From assembly GCF_002891435.1 (NCBI RefSeq), contig NZ_POUC01000003.1, positions 1-64,000 of the forward strand: a stretch of DNA of 64,000 nt. The letters run 5' to 3'. Made by a program: the position numbers and the translations under genes. A model generated the notes under the pieces. It searched no databases. It saw nothing but the letters and a program-made list of their open reading frames with translations, and was not told the DNA's origin. Shown piece by piece: positions 34,699-41,219 of this stretch; the stretch's first letter is position 1; each line of letters opens with the position of its first letter. This stretch comes from Streptomyces cahuitamycinicus (lineage in GTDB: Bacteria; Actinomycetota; Actinomycetes; Streptomycetales; Streptomycetaceae).

Positions 34699-34740
34699 GC
34701 CGAAGCACGATAGTTGTCACATAGGCAAGCTGGTTGTCAC
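34696..34740 (+). repeat. Left end of element: terminal inverted repeat plus second GTTGTCAC box
   Basis: The TIR covers 34696-34720; GTTGTCAC boxes are at 34713-34720 (18-25 from the tip) and 34733-34740, spaced 20 bp. The stretch 34741-34890 shows no gene. Confidence 0.8.
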
Positions 34741-34890
34741 CGACGGTGTTGTGGGTGGTTGAGAGCCTGAGCGCGACAGGTCGACAACCGTGGTCATCCG
34801 TCTCCGGCCTCCCAGTTCTGGTTCTCCTGGGTCGGCCTCTGCGGGCTCAGAGAAGCGGCGTTGTCAGTGGGTTCTGCCAGGGTGTGCGTT

Positions 34891-35394
34891 GTGGATGAAC
34901 TGGTGGAGCGTGTCGACGATCAAGATCGTGTGCTGGGGATGGTGGTCAGCCGCCGGCAGGCCATCCAGGAGGGTTGGCTGCACCGAGTCGCCGTGACGGT
35001 GTGTCGTGATGAGCGTGGACGGATCCTCGTCCACCGACGGTCGGAGCAGGTGTCGCGCTTCCCCGGGCTCTATGAGGTCGAGGTCGGTGGTGCCGCAAAT
35101 GTCGGCGAGTCCTATGAACAGGCCGCCGCGAGGGAGCTGGCCGAAGAGCTGAGCATTCGTGCGCTGCCGCGCCTGCTGTTCACGTTCATCGACCGCAGCG
35201 GCCTGAGCCCTCACTGGCTCGGCGTGCACGAAGCCGTGGTGCCGGACGCCGTGGTCACCGATCCCGATGAGGTCGCCTGGCATGGCTGGCTGACCGAGCC
35301 GGAGCTGCGGTCGGCCCTGCTGGAGTGGCGCTTCACCCCCGACAGCCACGAAGCCTTCAGTCGGTATTTGGCGTTCCGGACCGCGCGGTCCTGA
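34891..35394 (+). CDS. NUDIX hydrolase
   Basis: A 167-residue protein. The Nudix box is GGAANVGESYEQAAARELAE followed by ELSI, matching G-x5-E-x7-R-E-U-x-E-E-x-G-U except that the final Gly is Ser. The opening DELVERVDDQDRVLGMVVSR and the line HRVAVTVCRDERGRILVHRR resemble isopentenyl-diphosphate-isomerase-like and YfcD-like Nudix proteins. It hydrolyses a nucleoside-diphosphate-linked substrate, identity unknown. GTG 34891 is chosen as the family-typical start; a TTG at 34861 is possible. It is the first gene inside the element. Confidence 0.8.
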   Translation: MDELVERVDDQDRVLGMVVSRRQAIQEGWLHRVAVTVCRDERGRILVHRRSEQVSRFPGLYEVEVGGAANVGESYEQAAARELAEELSIRALPRLLFTFIDRSGLSPHWLGVHEAVVPDAVVTDPDEVAWHGWLTEPELRSALLEWRFTPDSHEAFSRYLAFRTARS

Positions 35395-35415
35395 CCTTGC
35401 CCATCACGCTCAGGC

Positions 35416-35946
35416 TCAGCGTCTGTCGATCGCCTTGGTCAGGTGCTTGGCGTGGTCTTCGAGTAGCGGCTTGAGGGCGCCGTAGTAGGGCTGGTAGTCC
35501 GTTGTGCGGAGCCAGTGGAAGACGTTGTGCCGCTCCCGCGTCCAGACAGCGCGTAGCGCTGGATCGGGTGCGATGTGCGGTGGGCAGGGGGCGAAGTCGG
35601 GCTCGCCTTCGGTGGCGCGGGTCCAGATGTAGGCGCTGACGGCCAGGCGTCTGCGGTCGTCGCTGATGGGTTTTCGGTGGCTTGTGAGGACCGGGAGCTG
35701 GGCGAGGATGTGCTGCCAGTTCTCGGGTTCCAGGGTCCAGGTGGCGAGGGCCTCGCGTCGGCGCTGGTAGTCGATGACAGGCCCGGCGAGGAGTTCGGCG
35801 GTGATGGCGTCGAGGGCCTGTTCGAAGTCGCGGGCCGTACCGCTGGCGCGGAGATGGCGGTTCAGCAGCTGTGTGTAGCCGTTCCTCTTGCCCTGGGGGT
35901 TGATCCCGAGGAACTGGGCGGCTTCGACAGGTGCCCGGCTGCGGCT
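35416..35946 (-). pseudogene. TniQ-like transposition protein remnant (C-terminal part)
   Basis: A minus-strand frame with no start codon encodes about 175 residues ending at TGA 35416-35418: VEAAQFLGINPQGKRNGYTQ, then DYQRRREALATWTLEPENWQ, AYIWTRATEGEPDFAPCPPH, HNVFHWLRTTDYQPYYGALK and HLTKAIDRR. The pattern (EAAxxLGI, DYxRRRxAL, W near the middle, Y-x-A-L-K near the end) resembles the C-terminal region of actinobacterial TniQ-family proteins, which guide target choice in Tn7/Tn5053-like transposons. A TAA at 35947-35949 and loss of the N-terminal zinc region show decay. The match is from memory and moderate. Confidence 0.45.
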
Positions 35947-35949
35947 TTA

Positions 35950-36192
35950 TCGGGCCTTGTACGCCATGGCGCAGCGGGACAAGTTGTGTGGAAGAACGCG
36001 GGTCGGATCACCAATGGCAGTCCAGCGAGCGTCGGCATCCCCCACCTTGCCGGTAGTGCCCGTCACCGCGGCTCGTGCGGTAGCGCCATGCGGTCGGTGC
36101 CGGTGGCGGTGTCGAGGGCCTGAACGTCCGGCCCGGTCGAGCCCCCGTACGTGGCGATCTTGTACTCGGTCGCCGTGAGGGAAAGGGACAGC
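35950..36192 (-). other. Degenerate DNA inside the element
   Basis: Only short open stretches are seen here, for example YKIATYGGSTGPDVQALDTA on the minus strand, without start or recognisable family. It looks like decayed coding sequence between the TniQ-like and phzF remnants. Confidence 0.3.
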
Positions 36193-36542
36193 TCACGGAT
36201 CGGCGGCGGATCGCGACGGTGTCGAACGTGCGCCCCCGGTGCGTTGGCGGTCGTTCAGCTCGCCCAGCGCGGTGCGGGTCAACCGGACGGCCTGCGCGGC
36301 AACCGTGCCGTGGCCGCAGCCGGACAGTTCGGCGGTGGCGGTGAAGAACCGGACCGGCCAGCCACCGTCCGGCGTCCGCCCCGGGCCGAGGAACGCCGCG
36401 TGCGAGGTGCCGGCCGCAGCAGCGACCCCACGCCGGTTGGCGTCCGTCGCCGCGGGTCGTCGTCGGAGACGGACGTGGGGCTGCCGCCCCGGCCGTCGCG
36501 CCGCACGCACGCATCAACCACCGTGACATCCGGCCAGGACAT
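36193..36542 (-). pseudogene. PhzF-family isomerase, N-terminal fragment with frameshift
   Basis: From ATG 36542 the frame reads MSWPDVTVVDACVRRDGRGG then SPTSVSDDDP. Near 36450 the homology moves to another frame: TDANRRGVAAAAGTSHAAFL, GGWPVRFFTATAELSGCGHG, TVAAQAVRL. These are the first about 120 residues of a PhzF-type (diaminopimelate-epimerase-fold) protein, which normally has about 270. The second half is absent, so this is a frameshifted, truncated gene. Its presence does not imply phenazine biosynthesis. Confidence 0.65.
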
Positions 36543-36652
36543 CGGCCCACCTTTGACGCTCAACGAACCGGCAACCGCCAACGGCGTCCGCCGCTAGCCA
36601 GACCTGGCCTTAAGCGGCCGACCGAACGCGTCCCGGAGCGTACCGGCCTGCC

Positions 36653-36964
36653 TCAGCCGGTGCCGTCCTGTACCGGATAGTGGATGATGACCACACCGCC
36701 GGTGGCGTAGTTGGCGACATCGGCGGCCAGCCGCTGGCCGTGCGGCGACGCCAGCGCCGCGTCCATGGCGGCGGCGTCAGCGAAGTCGGCTTCGAAGACC
36801 GCGAAATACGGCGCTTCTCCCTCGAGTGCCGCCACGTCGAAGCTGTAGCGCCACGCAAGCGGGCCGGGCCAATTCTTGACCAGCGGAAGGTGGTTGCTCA
36901 CGTAGTAATCGCGGAAGTGGTCAGGGCCAGCGGGCTTGGAATACAGGACCACCAACTTATGCAT
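36653..36964 (-). CDS. EthD-like small dimeric alpha/beta-barrel protein
   Basis: A 103-residue protein beginning MHKLVVLYSKPAGPDHFRDY, then HLPLVKNWPGPLAWRYSFDV, and ending with GGVVIIHYPVQ. This is the ferredoxin-like EthD/stress-responsive barrel fold, often found with oxidases or ring-modifying enzymes. ATG 36964 has GGAGG upstream. It lies on the strand opposite to the LysR gene, beyond a frameshifted small gene in the same direction, so it is probably in the LysR-controlled transcript. Confidence 0.78.
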   Translation of the reverse strand: MHKLVVLYSKPAGPDHFRDYYVSNHLPLVKNWPGPLAWRYSFDVAALEGEAPYFAVFEADFADAAAMDAALASPHGQRLAADVANYATGGVVIIHYPVQDGTG

Positions 36965-37042
36965 GACGACCTCCGTCCAGAGACGAGACCGTAACACTCC
37001 GGGTGACCTGGGAGCTCCTGCTAAGAACTGCCGCCGACCTCA

Positions 37043-37304
37043 CTAGGTGCGGAGCATCGGGATCTGGGTGAGGACGGAGGTGGTTTCGAGGAGCGCGTGG
37101 GAGTCGGTGGCCAGCCACAGCGGGAGGTCGCCGACGAAGGCTACGACATCGGGGAGGACCCGGGTGGGTCGGGTCGCGCCAGAATCCATAGTCGAGCACA
37201 CCGGGCTCGGTGGCCGCGGCCTTCGCGAGAGCCGTGAGGGCGGACTCGAAATCGGCGGTGTGCGTGAGTGCGATGTCCCGTACTGCGGTCAGTTGGATCG
37301 TCAT
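37043..37304 (-). pseudogene. Small protein gene with one frameshift, divergent from lysR
   Basis: ATG 37304 starts MTIQLTAVRDIALTHTADFE and runs to YGFWRDPTHPG. The coding sense then continues in the next frame (VLPDVVAFVGDLPLWLATDS, HALLETTSVLTQIPMLRT) to a TAG at 37043-37045. Together they give an about 87-residue protein of ferredoxin-like size, possibly an antibiotic-biosynthesis-monooxygenase-type barrel. Being the first gene divergent from lysR, it was probably the original LysR target. Function unknown. Confidence 0.5.
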
Positions 37305-37395
37305 ATGCGCAGGTTAGGGCTTGATATGCGGTCGAGGGAAAGACCGGTACGGGATAGGCTCAGAACGGATCGTTATCAATCGGCAGGGAGGTCAC

Positions 37396-38298
37396 GTGGC
37401 GCCGGATACGGTGAGCCTGCGGTACTTCCTGGTGCTGGCGCAGGAGTTGAACTTCACCCGCGCGGCCGCACGGATCGGTATCGCACAGCCCGCACTCAGC
37501 GCCCGGATGCGCCGACTGGAGGCGGAACTCGGTACGCCCCTGCTGGTCCGCAACACGCGTACCGTCGTATTGACCACGGCCGGTGCGGCTTTGGCGGAGT
37601 CCGTGCCGCCCGCGCTGGCGGCGCTGGACCGGGCATGGGACACCGCCCGGAGCGCGGCGGCCGGTGAACTGGGCACGCTGCGCATCGGATACAGCCTCAG
37701 CACCGGGGCCGAGACGACACCGGCCTTGGTGGACAGGCTGATTCGCGGCAACAGCGGACTCGAGGTCGGCGCGGTCCCGATGGCGACACCGGAGATCTCT
37801 CCCGCGGTCGCCGACGGCCGCATCGATGCCGGGATCACCCGCGGTGAACAGCCGGGCCGTGGCGTGCGCCGGTTCCTGCTGCGGCGTGCGCGCGTCGGGG
37901 TCCAGCTGGCGCAGCACCATCCGCTGGCCGAACACGCGGAGATCGAGATCGCCGACGCGGCCGCGTATCCGCTGCGACTCCCGGACCGTGCGGCAAACCC
38001 CGTGATCCACGATCAGCTGTCCGCACTGTTCCGAGACACCCGACCACACTCCCGATTCCACACGCCCGCAGTCTCTTTCGACATGTCTCAGCGCGACCTG
38101 CGCGACGGGGCCACCCTCGCCCCGGCCGGGGAAGCCGCGGCCACGGTACAACCGGCCGGTCTCACCTGGCGACCGCTGCGAGGCGCGCCCAGCCTGACGA
38201 TCCACATGGTCCTCCCACGCGAGCAGTCGCCGCTACACCGCCGCATCCGTGCCGTCGCCAAAACCCTGGCGCACGAGCTGCACTGGCTGCCGGACTGA
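37396..38298 (+). CDS. LysR-family transcriptional regulator
   Basis: A 300-residue regulator with an N-terminal winged helix-turn-helix (LRYFLVLAQELNFTRAAARI, AQPALSARMRRLEAELGTPL, VVLTTAGAALAESV) and a two-lobed effector domain beginning LGTLRIGYSLSTGAETTPAL. GTG 37396 has GGGAGG upstream. It diverges from the frameshifted small gene and EthD gene across a 91-bp gap, the usual layout for a LysR regulator and its targets. No ligand is evident. Confidence 0.88.
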   Translation: MAPDTVSLRYFLVLAQELNFTRAAARIGIAQPALSARMRRLEAELGTPLLVRNTRTVVLTTAGAALAESVPPALAALDRAWDTARSAAAGELGTLRIGYSLSTGAETTPALVDRLIRGNSGLEVGAVPMATPEISPAVADGRIDAGITRGEQPGRGVRRFLLRRARVGVQLAQHHPLAEHAEIEIADAAAYPLRLPDRAANPVIHDQLSALFRDTRPHSRFHTPAVSFDMSQRDLRDGATLAPAGEAAATVQPAGLTWRPLRGAPSLTIHMVLPREQSPLHRRIRAVAKTLAHELHWLPD

Positions 38299-38309
38299 CG
38301 CGCAAGAGG

Positions 38310-38530
38310 TCAAGCGAGACGGACGCCTGCGGTGGCGAGGCCGAAGACCTTTCGCCGGGCGGCCGTGGTGACGGCGAACTCGTGTTCGGTCGGCGTGAAC
38401 CGGGCCACCGCGTCGACCTCGCGCACCACGGTCGCCGGATTGTGCGGGCGCCCGGTGTTCCGCAGGACCTCGCGGGTGTCGTTGTTTTCGGCGCCGGAAA
38501 TCCGGCCTTGCCGAGCTTCTGCCCAACGCG
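38310..38530 (-). pseudogene. C-terminal fragment of an unrecognised enzyme
   Basis: A start-less frame ending at TGA 38310-38312 reads ENNDTREVLRNTGRPHNPAT, VVREVDAVARFTPTEHEFAV and TTAARRKVFGLATAG. The coherent, family-like end (A-R-R-x-V-F-G-L) resembles amidohydrolase termini, but I am not confident. The 5' part has been lost near 38530. Confidence 0.3.
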
Positions 38531-38610
38531 TGATCAGGCCTCGAAGACACAAACTCGCGCCCGTCAAGGTTCGATGGCACGGCGCGAGCTGAGTGCGGGG
38601 TTCCCGGCGC

Positions 38611-38958
38611 TCAGCTGTAGTAGGCGATCTTCTCGTCGAGAACCTCCATGGCCCGGCACAGCGCTGCCACCCGCTGCTCCAGGGAGGCACGGCGCTCGCG
38701 AAGGAAGGCGACCCGGTCCTGGGGAGGGTGCTCGGCGCGCAGGATGGCGACGAACCCCCGCAGGTCGGTGATGCCGAGGCCGGCCTCGCGGAAGCACGTG
38801 ACCAGGCCGATCCAGAAGAGGTCGTCCTCGGTGTACTGTCTGCGCCCGCCAGCGGAGCGCCGGATCGGGCCGATGAGCCCTTCGCGCTCGTAGTAGCGCA
38901 GCGTGTCGATGGAGACACCGGTGCGGTCGGCGGCCGTTGCCGGGGTGAGAGTGGTCAT
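38611..38958 (-). CDS. MerR-family regulator downstream of an aldo/keto reductase
   Basis: A 115-residue protein with the MerR winged helix (TAADRTGVSIDTLRYYEREG, GGRRQYTEDDLFWIGLVTCF) and a dimerisation helix (RRASLEQRVAALCRAMEVLD). No metal-binding Cys are present, so it probably senses an organic or redox signal. ATG 38958 has GGAG upstream. It follows the aldo/keto reductase gene by 22 bp on the same strand and most likely acts on the palindrome in that gene's promoter (39935-39954), so it would also regulate itself. Confidence 0.85.
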   Translation of the reverse strand: MTTLTPATAADRTGVSIDTLRYYEREGLIGPIRRSAGGRRQYTEDDLFWIGLVTCFREAGLGITDLRGFVAILRAEHPPQDRVAFLRERRASLEQRVAALCRAMEVLDEKIAYYS

Positions 38959-38980
38959 GGGGCTCCTTTGGTGACTGCCA

Positions 38981-39919
38981 CTACCGCGCTTCGCCGAAGC
39001 GCGCCAGGTGCTCGTCGCTGAGCCGCACACGGCGCGCAGCGAGTGCCTCCTCGATCTGCTCCACCCGGCTCGCGCCGACGATGGGATCGATCCCCTGCCG
39101 CATCAGCCATGCCAGGACGACCTGGTTCCTCGTGGCCGAGAGCTCGTCGGCGACGTCGTCCAGGACCGCGAGCACCTGGATGGTCCCGGGGTGATCATAA
39201 GTGTGCGGAAGCGGCTTGTCCGCGCGCACGTAGGAACCCCACATCAGCGAGCTGTACGACCACACGGCGAGCCCCTCCGACCGCGCGAGGTCCAGGTCCT
39301 CGGCGGCGAGCATGCGGTGGCCGGCCTCCGCCACGGGGGTGAGCGGGCGCGGCTGGAGGAGTGAGTGGCGCAGTTGCAGGGCCGTCCACGGTTCCACGCG
39401 CTGCTCCCGCGCGAGTGACCGGGCGCGCTCGACACGCCAGGCGGCATGGTTCGCCGCCCCGACCCGCAGAGCCACTCCCTTTGCGACCAGCTCGCCGAAG
39501 GCGCCGACCGTCTCCTCCAGCGGCACGGCGCGGTCCTCGGCGTGGGCCCACAGCAGATCGATGTGCTCGACTCCCAGACGTCCCAGGCTCTCCTCCACAC
39601 CGGCGTGGACGGCGCGGGCGGAGAGTCCTTCGGCGCTTTTCGGCCAGGAGTGCGGAACGAGCGGGTTCTGCCGGACCTTCGTCGCGATCCGCACCGCGTC
39701 GCGCGCGCCCGGGCGGGCCCGGAGCCACGCGCCGATGAGGCGCTCGCTGGCGCCGCCGACGCCACTGGGGTCGGTCCAGAAGGAGTAGCAGTTCGCGGTG
39801 TCGAGCCAGACACCGCCGCCGGCGACGAAGGAGTCGAGGATCGCGAAGGCCCGGTCGGGGTCGACGCGGGTGCCGAAGTCCATCGTTCCGAGGACGATCT
39901 GGGGATCGGTGGTGTTCAT
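38981..39919 (-). CDS. Aldo/keto reductase
   Basis: A 312-residue NADPH-dependent (beta/alpha)8 reductase: QIVLGTMDFGTRVDPDRAFA, WLDTANCYSFWTDPSG (catalytic Asp and Tyr), RIATKVRQNP (catalytic Lys), EHIDLLWAHAED (His position) and a cofactor-binding end PIVGASRVEQIEEALAARRV. It would reduce aldehydes or sugars. It is the first gene of a two-gene unit with merR, behind a MerR-type promoter. It is cargo of the inserted element. Confidence 0.9.
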   Translation of the reverse strand: MNTTDPQIVLGTMDFGTRVDPDRAFAILDSFVAGGGVWLDTANCYSFWTDPSGVGGASERLIGAWLRARPGARDAVRIATKVRQNPLVPHSWPKSAEGLSARAVHAGVEESLGRLGVEHIDLLWAHAEDRAVPLEETVGAFGELVAKGVALRVGAANHAAWRVERARSLAREQRVEPWTALQLRHSLLQPRPLTPVAEAGHRMLAAEDLDLARSEGLAVWSYSSLMWGSYVRADKPLPHTYDHPGTIQVLAVLDDVADELSATRNQVVLAWLMRQGIDPIVGASRVEQIEEALAARRVRLSDEHLARFGEAR

Positions 39920-39934
39920 GCCGCCTATGCTCGT

Positions 39935-39964
39935 ATCTGGAGCGCGCTCCAGGTCAAGAGCGGT
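39935..39964 (-). promoter_or_regulatory. MerR-type promoter/operator of the aldo/keto reductase-merR unit
   Basis: On the minus strand TTGACC is followed by the palindrome ACCTGGAGCGCGCTCCAG and then by a GAGCAT-like -10, giving a 19-bp spacer. A long spacer filled by a palindrome is the signature of MerR-activated promoters. Confidence 0.65.
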
Positions 39965-40145
39965 TGTGGCGGACGGTCCGGGACCCGATATCCGGGGCCC
40001 GGCGCCGCGCGCAACGGACGCGCGTGACGATGCTCCCGTCGGCGGCGTCCTGATAAGTGGCCGGCCTGCCGAACAGGTCGCACAGGACTGCCGGACAGTG
40101 ACGCCGTGCAGCTCAGCTCAGGTTGCCGACGGAGCGCCGGAGCGG
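39965..40145 (+). other. Non-coding DNA within the right end region
   Basis: No coding frame or family signature is seen; a few GC-rich inverted repeats only. It separates the aldo/keto reductase promoter from the right-end boxes. Confidence 0.4.
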
Positions 40146-40277
40146 GTGACAACAGCCGTGCTTTCCGTGCTGCTGGTGACAAGTAGCACGCCGACCTGGT
40201 GACAACTGCCGTGCCTCGCCGCGCCGAAGCCGCAGGACAGCGAAGGCCGTTGGTGACAACCATCCTGCTTTGGCACA
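40146..40277 (-). repeat. Right end of element: inverted repeat and GTGACAAC boxes
   Basis: GTGACAAC is at 40146-40153, 40199-40206 and 40253-40260, with GTGACAAG at 40176-40183. The outermost box lies 18-25 bases from the tip, exactly as at the left end. The last 25 bases form the terminal inverted repeat. Uneven numbers of boxes at the two ends (two versus four) are typical of Tn7-like elements. Confidence 0.8.
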
Positions 40278-40282
40278 CCAGC
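40278..40282 (+). repeat. Right 5-bp target-site duplication (CCAGC)
   Basis: This is the direct copy of 34691-34695. After it the GH62 frame resumes with GGG ATA CTC ATC. Confidence 0.85.
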
Positions 40283-41212
40283 GGGATACTCATCTCGCCG
40301 AAATCCGATGCGACGCACAACATCCGCGCGCTTAAGGACCCGTCGGTCGTGTACCACAACGGCCGGTATCACGTCTTCGCCACGACCACCAACCAAAGTG
40401 GCGCGTACAGCATGGTGTATCTGAACTTCACCACCTGGTCGCAGGCGAATTCCGCCCCACAGCACTACCTCGACCAAACAGCGATCGGCAGCGGCTACAA
40501 AGCCGCGCCCCAGGTCTTCTACTTCGCGCCGCAGCAAAAGTGGTATCTCGTCTTCCAGACCGGATCGAACGCGGCGTACTCGACCACGTCCGACATCAGC
40601 AACCCGCGGTCATGGACCGCACCGAAGCCCTTCTACGCCAACGGAATGCCGCAGATCATCAGGGACAACATCGGCAACGGCTACTGGGTCGACTTCTGGG
40701 TGATCTGCGACAACGCAAAATGCCACTTGTTCTCCTCCGACGACAACGGCCACCTCTACCGGTCGGAGACCTCACTGTCGAACTTCCCCAACGGCTTCGG
40801 CAACACCGTCGTCGCCATGCAGGACAGCGCTCGATATCCGTTGTGGGAAGCGGCCAACGTATACCGCGTGTCGAGCTCGCAGTATCTGCTGATCGTCGAG
40901 GCGATCGACTCCGGCGGCAAGCGCTACTTCCGCTCGTGGACGGCTCCGGCCATCACCGGACCGTGGACGGCGCTGGCCGCGACAGAGGCCGGCCCGTTCG
41001 CCGGCGCGGCCAACGTGACCTTCAGCGGCACACCGTGGACGCGCGACATCAGCCATGGCGAGATGATCCGTAACGGCATCGACCAGACACTGCCCGTCAG
41101 CCCGTGCGGAATGCAGTACCTGTACCAGGGCAAGGACCCGAATGCCGGCGACCCGTACAGCATGCTGCCGTGGCGGCTCGGCCTGCTCACCCAAACGAAC
41201 TCGACATGCTGA
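40283..41212 (+). pseudogene. 3' part of the interrupted CBM35-GH62 gene (catalytic domain)
   Basis: This part encodes almost the whole GH62 alpha-L-arabinofuranosidase domain: GILISPKSDATHNIRALKDP (base Asp in LKDPSVV), GYKAAPQVFYFAPQQKWYLV, GYWVDFWVICDNAKCHLFSS, LWEAANVYRV (Glu) and the end WRLGLLTQTNSTC. The signal peptide, CBM35 and first ten GH62 residues lie 5.6 kb upstream at 34192-34695. Starts such as GTG/TTG within the element end could make a non-exported protein, which would be of no use on an external substrate. GH62 removes arabinose from arabinoxylan and arabinan. The restored gene would be 477 codons. Confidence 0.9.
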
Positions 41213-41219
41213 GGTGGTC

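Larger units (their letters stand above)
34696..40277 (+). mobile_element. 5.6-kb transposon-like element inserted in the GH62 gene (TIRs, 5-bp TSD, no transposase)
   Basis: The ends are inverted repeats: the left begins TGAGCCGAAGCACGATAG and the complement of the right begins TGTGCCAAAGCAGGATGG, both followed by GTTGTCAC (four mismatches in 25). Further GTTGTCAC boxes lie inside each end (two left, four right counting one with a mismatch). A 5-bp duplication, 5'-TG...CA-3' termini and multiple internal binding boxes are the architecture of Tn7/Tn5053/Mu-type DDE transposons. Inside are a NUDIX gene, a decayed TniQ-like gene, a phzF fragment, EthD, LysR, MerR and aldo/keto reductase genes. 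No transposase or ATPase remains, so it needs help in trans or is immobile. Confidence 0.85.

Noticed and set aside
34713-34740. GTTGTCAC boxes as regulator operators
   Set aside because: They are placed symmetrically at both element tips and point inwards, which fits transposase binding sites better.
36193-36542. PhzF as evidence for a phenazine gene cluster
   Set aside because: Truncated and frameshifted, with no other phenazine genes; PhzF-like proteins have many roles.
34696-40277. Element as a simple IS-flanked composite transposon
   Set aside because: There is no transposase at either end, only end sequences; the target duplication flanks the whole unit, so it behaves as one element.
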